NCBI RefSeq assembly: GCF_000200595.1
Contig: NC_014810.2
Coordinates: 692,311 to 756,310, forward strand
Reading direction: 5' to 3'
Length of the DNA stretch: 64,000 nt
DNA from: Helicobacter felis ATCC 49179
GTDB lineage: Bacteria; Campylobacterota; Campylobacteria; Campylobacterales; Helicobacteraceae
Shown piece after piece: positions 59,899 through 64,000 of the stretch. Position 1 is the first letter of the stretch. Every line of letters begins with the position of its first letter. The notes beneath the pieces are model-generated. The model was not told where the DNA came from. It ran no database searches and saw only the letters and a list, made by a program, of their open reading frames with translations. The position numbers and the translations under genes were made by a program.

Positions 59899-60348
59899 CT
59901 AAGAAAATAGGTGCGTGAGGAGTAATGCGCAAAAGCCCCCGCACAAGCCCGCTAGCGCGTCATCACCCACCACGCCTAGCCCCCCCTTGACATCGCGATC
60001 AATCTTGCCAATCAAAGAGGGTTTATAAATATCAAAGAGGCGGAAAAACACAAAACTAGCGATCACGCCCAGCCAGCTAAGACCTGCGATCGCCATCGCT
60101 ATCCACATCCCTACCAATTCATCAATCACAATGTGTTTAGCGTCATGGGTTTGGGTTTGTTCCTCGTAAATATCGATCTGCCTAATAGCCACCAATCCAA
60201 TCAAAAAAGCGCATAAAAATAAAGTGTTCGCCGAAAAATACAAAATAGGCAAGCCTAGAAACAAGGCGACCACACTCCCAGCCGTGCCCGGTCCCTTGGG
60301 GAATCTGCCTGAATAAAAAAGGGTTAAAAAACATTCGCGTACATCCAT
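59899..60348 (-). CDS. pgpA: Phosphatidylglycerophosphatase A
   Basis: 149 residues, four helices; family motifs FYSGRFPKGPGTAGS, KHIVIDELVGMWIA and RLFDIYKPSLIG. Makes phosphatidylglycerol. Divergent from serB with a 48-base gap; convergent with the porin. Confidence 0.88.
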   Translation of the reverse strand: MDVRECFLTLFYSGRFPKGPGTAGSVVALFLGLPILYFSANTLFLCAFLIGLVAIRQIDIYEEQTQTHDAKHIVIDELVGMWIAMAIAGLSWLGVIASFVFFRLFDIYKPSLIGKIDRDVKGGLGVVGDDALAGLCGGFCALLLTHLFS

Positions 60349-60396
60349 GTGCGCATTATAACAAAATTGGTTAGAATAAAGATTTTAAGGAATGGT

Positions 60397-61017
60397 ATGA
60401 AATTAGCGGTGTTTGATTTTGATTCTACGCTTGTGGATGCGGAGACTTTGGAGGTTTTGGGCGAGGTTTATGGAGTGGGGGAACAAATAAAATCTGTAAC
60501 CACGCAGGCGATGGAGGGCAAGGCGGATTTTTATACAAGTCTGATTAGCCGTGTGGCTCTGCTTAAAGGCATGGACATCCACACAGCTAAAAAGGCGTGC
60601 GAGAGTTTGCCCTTGCATCAAGGGGCTAAAGAAGTGGTGCAAGGCTTGCATGCGTTGGGCTATAAGGTGGTGTGTTTTAGCGGGGGCTTTAAATGGGCGA
60701 CTGGCTATTTTAAAGAAAAATTAGGCTTAGATGCGGATTTTAGCAACACCTTGCATGTGAGTGCAGGGCGTTTAACCGGTGAAGTGAGCGGCCCTATGAT
60801 GCGCTCTGACTCTAAGGCCGAGATGTTGGCTAGTCTGCAAGAGTTATTACAAGTTGAGCACACCTTGGCTATAGGTGATGGGGCTAATGATATCAGTATG
60901 TTTAAACTCGCTGATTTGAGCATCGCCTTTAATGCCAAAGAGATCACCAAAGAGCACGCAGATATCATCGCGCGCTCTTTGGATTTGAGAGAGATTTTAG
61001 AGTATCTCAAAGCTTAA
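60397..61017 (+). CDS. serB: Phosphoserine phosphatase
   Basis: 206 residues from the ATG at 60397 (SD AAGGA five bases upstream; the open frame to 60349 has no proper start). HAD motifs FDFDSTLVD, SGGFKWATGY and GDGANDISMF. Last step of serine synthesis. Confidence 0.93.
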   Translation: MKLAVFDFDSTLVDAETLEVLGEVYGVGEQIKSVTTQAMEGKADFYTSLISRVALLKGMDIHTAKKACESLPLHQGAKEVVQGLHALGYKVVCFSGGFKWATGYFKEKLGLDADFSNTLHVSAGRLTGEVSGPMMRSDSKAEMLASLQELLQVEHTLAIGDGANDISMFKLADLSIAFNAKEITKEHADIIARSLDLREILEYLKA

Positions 61018-61046
61018 AACGCGTCTATAAACCTTTAGGGAACACC

Positions 61047-62315
61047 ATGAGAGAATACCTCTACATTGTCCAATCCAGCCTAGAGCCTAGCAAGTGCAAA
61101 ATGGGGATCACCAATGACCTAAAAAGACGACTCAAAGAATACAACAGCATTACGGGGCAATCCCAAGAAAACACCTACAGCTATCTTTTTACTTGCGAAG
61201 TGGCCAATATGCGCGCCGTAGAGCAAGACATTAAAAATACTTTTGCGCATTTAAGAGAAGTGCAAACCCGCGAAATCTATTTTTATAACCCTAGCCTTCT
61301 TGAGATGTATCTGAGCTATATTAAAGCCCACCCCTTATTTTTAGCCCAAGTGAGTCTCAAGTCCCCTAAAAAAACGCCACAAATTAAGCCTAAAAATGTG
61401 GCTAGCCTCAAAGATCAGGGCATGGAGTGGGCTGATTTATTAAACAAAGCCAAGAGGGTTAAAAATGACGAGTTTTACACAAGATACGAGGACATCGAAA
61501 AGGAGATTGCCCACTACCCCTTAAAAGTGTGGCAAGATAAAGTCGTGTTTTGCAACTGCGATGATGCCATTGGGGAAAATAGGGACTATAGCGACTCTTC
61601 TGCCTTTGCGCTCTACTTTTTAAAGCACTTCTTTAGATTAAAGCTTAAAAAGCTTATCTGCACCCACTATGGAAGCAAACAAGATTTATTTAATGCCGGC
61701 TCAAGAGGCTATATTTTTACTAAAGAGGGGGCGCACGAGATGAAGCACACCCCGCCCAATTATACAGGGGGCTTTGAAGAAAAGGAGTCCTTAAGGATTT
61801 TGAATGAAGAAGCTGATATTGTGTGCACCAATCCGCCCTTTTCGCGCGCGATCGAGTATTGGAGCTTGCTCGTCAAAAGCAAAAAGAAGTTTTTGATTTT
61901 GTCTAACATCGCTAATTGCATCACCACAGCTTACATCCCCTATTTTGCGAAAAGGAAAGTGCGTCCCGGGTTTAATGAAGTGCATTGGTTTTTAAACCCC
62001 AAACGCCAATTAGTGCGCGCCGCTGGGGCGTGGTACACGAATTTACCCATCAAAAACCGCCCCAATATCTCTAGGCTCAAATTTCTGCCCCTAGAGCAAA
62101 TCCCCCAAAAATATAAAAGATTTGACGATGCCGGAGTTTTGCTGGTCGATTACAGCCATATCCCCACAGATTACGACCTGCCCTTTGCGGTGTCTGCCAC
62201 CCCTATTTTAAACGGCGTGTTGGAATGTGGCTACAAGGTCGCCGAACACTCAAAATATAACCCCCACATTGAGGGCAAGGAAAAATTTGCAAGGATTTTG
62301 ATCTGCAGGGCGTGA
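61047..62315 (+). CDS. Fusion of a T5orf172-type GIY-YIG domain with an EcoRI-type adenine methyltransferase
   Basis: 422 residues. Residues 1-95: YLYIVQSSLEPSKCKMGITNDLKRRLKEY and a conserved glutamate helix (RAVEQDIKNTF) match the GIY-YIG-like T5orf172 nuclease domain, with the R of LKRRL where the catalytic arginine is expected. After a linker (about 100-130), residues 135-422 are an adenine methyltransferase: FCNCDDAIGE and the catalytic IVCTNPPFSRAIEYW (NPPF). The methylase part resembles EcoRI-type enzymes common in Helicobacter. No separate restriction endonuclease is next to it. Whether one protein both cuts and methylates is inference. Confidence 0.8.
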   Translation: MREYLYIVQSSLEPSKCKMGITNDLKRRLKEYNSITGQSQENTYSYLFTCEVANMRAVEQDIKNTFAHLREVQTREIYFYNPSLLEMYLSYIKAHPLFLAQVSLKSPKKTPQIKPKNVASLKDQGMEWADLLNKAKRVKNDEFYTRYEDIEKEIAHYPLKVWQDKVVFCNCDDAIGENRDYSDSSAFALYFLKHFFRLKLKKLICTHYGSKQDLFNAGSRGYIFTKEGAHEMKHTPPNYTGGFEEKESLRILNEEADIVCTNPPFSRAIEYWSLLVKSKKKFLILSNIANCITTAYIPYFAKRKVRPGFNEVHWFLNPKRQLVRAAGAWYTNLPIKNRPNISRLKFLPLEQIPQKYKRFDDAGVLLVDYSHIPTDYDLPFAVSATPILNGVLECGYKVAEHSKYNPHIEGKEKFARILICRA

Positions 62316-62353
62316 AACCCCTGTTTAAATCTAGCGGTGTGCTCCATGCCACA

Positions 62354-64000
62354 TTAAGGTTGAACATACCCCAAATCCACCAACGCGTTGGCCATTTCTT
62401 TGAGCAGGGGGCCGTTTTTGCTCCCCCCTTGTCCGTGTTCCACTAAAATTGTGATAGCATATTGGGGCTTTTCATAGGGCAAAAAGGCGGTGATCCACGC
62501 GTGCGAGCGTTGGGAATATTCCATCTGGCTCTCTTTAATGCGCGTCATGGTGTTTTGATCGATAGCGACCACTTGCGCCGTGCCCGTTTTGCATGCCAAA
62601 CTCACTTTGACCCCCCGCGTGCTCTTATAAGCCGTGCCCCCCTGCTGGCTACACGCTTCGTACATGCCCTTGCGCAACGCGGGCAATTTAGATTTTTGAA
62701 AAGAATCTAAAACATCTTTGGGCTTAAAATCCCCCTCCAAATAAAAATGAGGAGTGGGAAGTTTGCCTGAGGCTAATAATGCCGTATAGTTAGCAACCTG
62801 CAGGGGGGTTGTGAGAAATGAGCCCTGCCCAATAGATGTGATGAGGGTGTCGCCCACACTCCAAGTCGTCCCAAAGCGTTTCATCTTCCAGCTTGGATCG
62901 GGCAAGATACCTACAAATTCATTGGGTAAATCCACCCCGCTTTTTTTCCCAAAACCCATTTGTCCAAAGGTTTTAGCTAGCTTTTCAATGGGCAAATCAA
63001 GGGCGTATTTGTAAAAATAGACATCTACAGATTCTTTGATAGCTTTGTATAAATTGCTTTCTCCATGCCCGCCAGCTTTCCAATCGCGAAACTTGCGCTT
63101 GCCCACTTCAATATAACCCGGAGTAGAAATAAAGGTATTTTCATTCATGGGCAAGTTTTCTAAAAAACTTAAACCCGTGCCCATCTTCACGACAGAGCCG
63201 GGCGGGTAGAGTCCATTAATGAGGCGATTCAATAGAGGATTGCCCGGATCGTCTTGAAGATTCTTCCATTCTGAAACACTGATCCCCCCGATAAAATGGT
63301 TGAGATTGTATTCAGGATAACTCCCTGCGACTAAAATTTCCCCATTGCGCACATCCATCACAATGATCGCCCCTCTCTTGTCTGCAAAAAGAGTGTCTGC
63401 TTTGAGTTGGAGGCGTTTATCTAAACTTAATACAAGGTTATTATTGGTTTTGGGCTCTTTACTCTCAAGGACTTCAAGCTCTTGATTGAGCGCATTCACG
63501 CTCACGATCTTGTAGCCCAGTTCGCCCTGCAAAAGGTCGTTGTATTCTTTTTCTAACCCCGTTTTACCGATGGTGTGGGTGTATTGACTAGTAGGGTTAG
63601 CAGCAATGTCCTTAGTATCAGCCGCTCCCAAGTAGCCGATGACATGCGAAGCTAGGGCGTTGTTGGGGTAGTGGCGTTTGTTGGCCGCATTGATGCTAAT
63701 CTCTGGAATTTGCAAGAGTTTAGCATAAAGGGTTTGCATCGCAGGGTAGGACACAAAATCTAAAATAGGAATGGCGTTATGGTTATAGCGCGAATTTTGT
63801 TTTTGGTAATTATCCAGCGCATCGTCTTTATCAAGATCAGGAAAATAACGCTCTAAAATCTCTAATTTGTCTTCTACTACACTGCTTTTTAGCCCCGGAG
63901 CAAGCGCAATACTAAAACCCAGTTGATTAATCGCCAACAATTCATGGTTGCGATCCATGATAATTCCGCGCGTAGGCACTAAAATTTCTTTTTTAGTCAT
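62354..64000 (-). CDS. mrdA: Penicillin-binding protein 2 (5' end outside the window)
   Basis: 548 residues visible; the M at the window edge is internal, since RGIIMDRNHELLAINQ normally follows about 40 residues of transmembrane and linker sequence. Transpeptidase motifs: SxxK in PGSVVKMG, SVD in IKESVDVYFY, KTGT in LACKTGTAQVV. Works with RodA in elongating the cell wall. Confidence 0.94.
   Translation of the reverse strand: MTKKEILVPTRGIIMDRNHELLAINQLGFSIALAPGLKSSVVEDKLEILERYFPDLDKDDALDNYQKQNSRYNHNAIPILDFVSYPAMQTLYAKLLQIPEISINAANKRHYPNNALASHVIGYLGAADTKDIAANPTSQYTHTIGKTGLEKEYNDLLQGELGYKIVSVNALNQELEVLESKEPKTNNNLVLSLDKRLQLKADTLFADKRGAIIVMDVRNGEILVAGSYPEYNLNHFIGGISVSEWKNLQDDPGNPLLNRLINGLYPPGSVVKMGTGLSFLENLPMNENTFISTPGYIEVGKRKFRDWKAGGHGESNLYKAIKESVDVYFYKYALDLPIEKLAKTFGQMGFGKKSGVDLPNEFVGILPDPSWKMKRFGTTWSVGDTLITSIGQGSFLTTPLQVANYTALLASGKLPTPHFYLEGDFKPKDVLDSFQKSKLPALRKGMYEACSQQGGTAYKSTRGVKVSLACKTGTAQVVAIDQNTMTRIKESQMEYSQRSHAWITAFLPYEKPQYAITILVEHGQGGSKNGPLLKEMANALVDLGYVQP

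Overview
The window comes from a gastric, non-pylori Helicobacter. Gene order and protein content match blocks of the H. pylori map: mccA-mccB-luxS, cfa-metG-(two genes)-cmoB-cholesterol glucosyltransferase, lolA-secA, cheW-cheAY-cheV, guaB-gatA, and panC-pyrF-kdsA-ribH-nusB. The blocks are shuffled relative to H. pylori. The DNA looks clearly richer in G+C than H. pylori, which suggests the H. heilmannii / H. bizzozeronii / H. felis group; this is inference, and the species cannot be fixed from the window. Typical gastric-Helicobacter surface genes are present: Hop/Hof-like porins ending in aromatic residues, an alpha-1,3-fucosyltransferase with a poly-C tract, and a cholesterol alpha-glucosyltransferase.

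Layout. 1-1976: a partial McrB-type restriction gene (minus strand) with two tandem copies of an unrecognised N-terminal module and three nested start sites. 2043-4584: cysteine/methionine recycling operon (mccA, mccB, luxS). 4076-12058: a disrupted tandem duplication. A 2565-bp block (mccB tail, luxS, a two-nuclease DUF2779 gene, selA 5' part) occurs twice. Between the copies lie a porin gene, IS200/IS605-like debris and a broken fucosyltransferase start ending in poly-C. 11995-13194: the main fucosyltransferase locus, frame-broken at and beyond its poly-C tract. 13234-30411: lipid, tRNA and translation genes, cholesterol glucosylation, lipoprotein and Sec export (lolA, secA, LolC/E), an RRM protein, then a minus-strand operon joining an MFS exporter, TtcA-like thiolase, TerC, a periplasmic catalase-like protein, ModC and an aldolase-fold protein. 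30469-36097: sppA, a repeat-rich porin, an amino-acid permease and htrA. 36098-44032: PBP1A, then a chemotaxis cluster (receptor, CheW, CheA-REC, CheV). 44077-47812: LpxH-like hydrolase, thiS, guaB, gatA. 47962-48038: tRNA-Ala. 48199-53124: a phase-OFF porin, a HrgA-like protein and the panC/pyrF/kdsA/ribH/nusB block. 53196-64000: MFS, ABC-F, membrane proteins, two tandem porins, pgpA, serB, a GIY-YIG/adenine-methyltransferase fusion and PBP2 (partial).

Themes. (1) Surface variability: simple repeats sit in or next to four surface genes (poly-C in the fucosyltransferase, 7-bp repeats at the start of two porins, 9-bp and 3-bp repeats inside another), and neighbouring porins show gene conversion. 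(2) Defence/DNA processing: McrB-like protein, HrgA-like protein, nuclease-methyltransferase fusion, duplicated Cas4-like/DEDD nuclease. (3) Recent rearrangement around luxS. The most novel-looking items are the modular McrB with nested starts, the luxS-region duplication whose junction is at a poly-C tract, and the 7-bp-repeat switch of porin genes.
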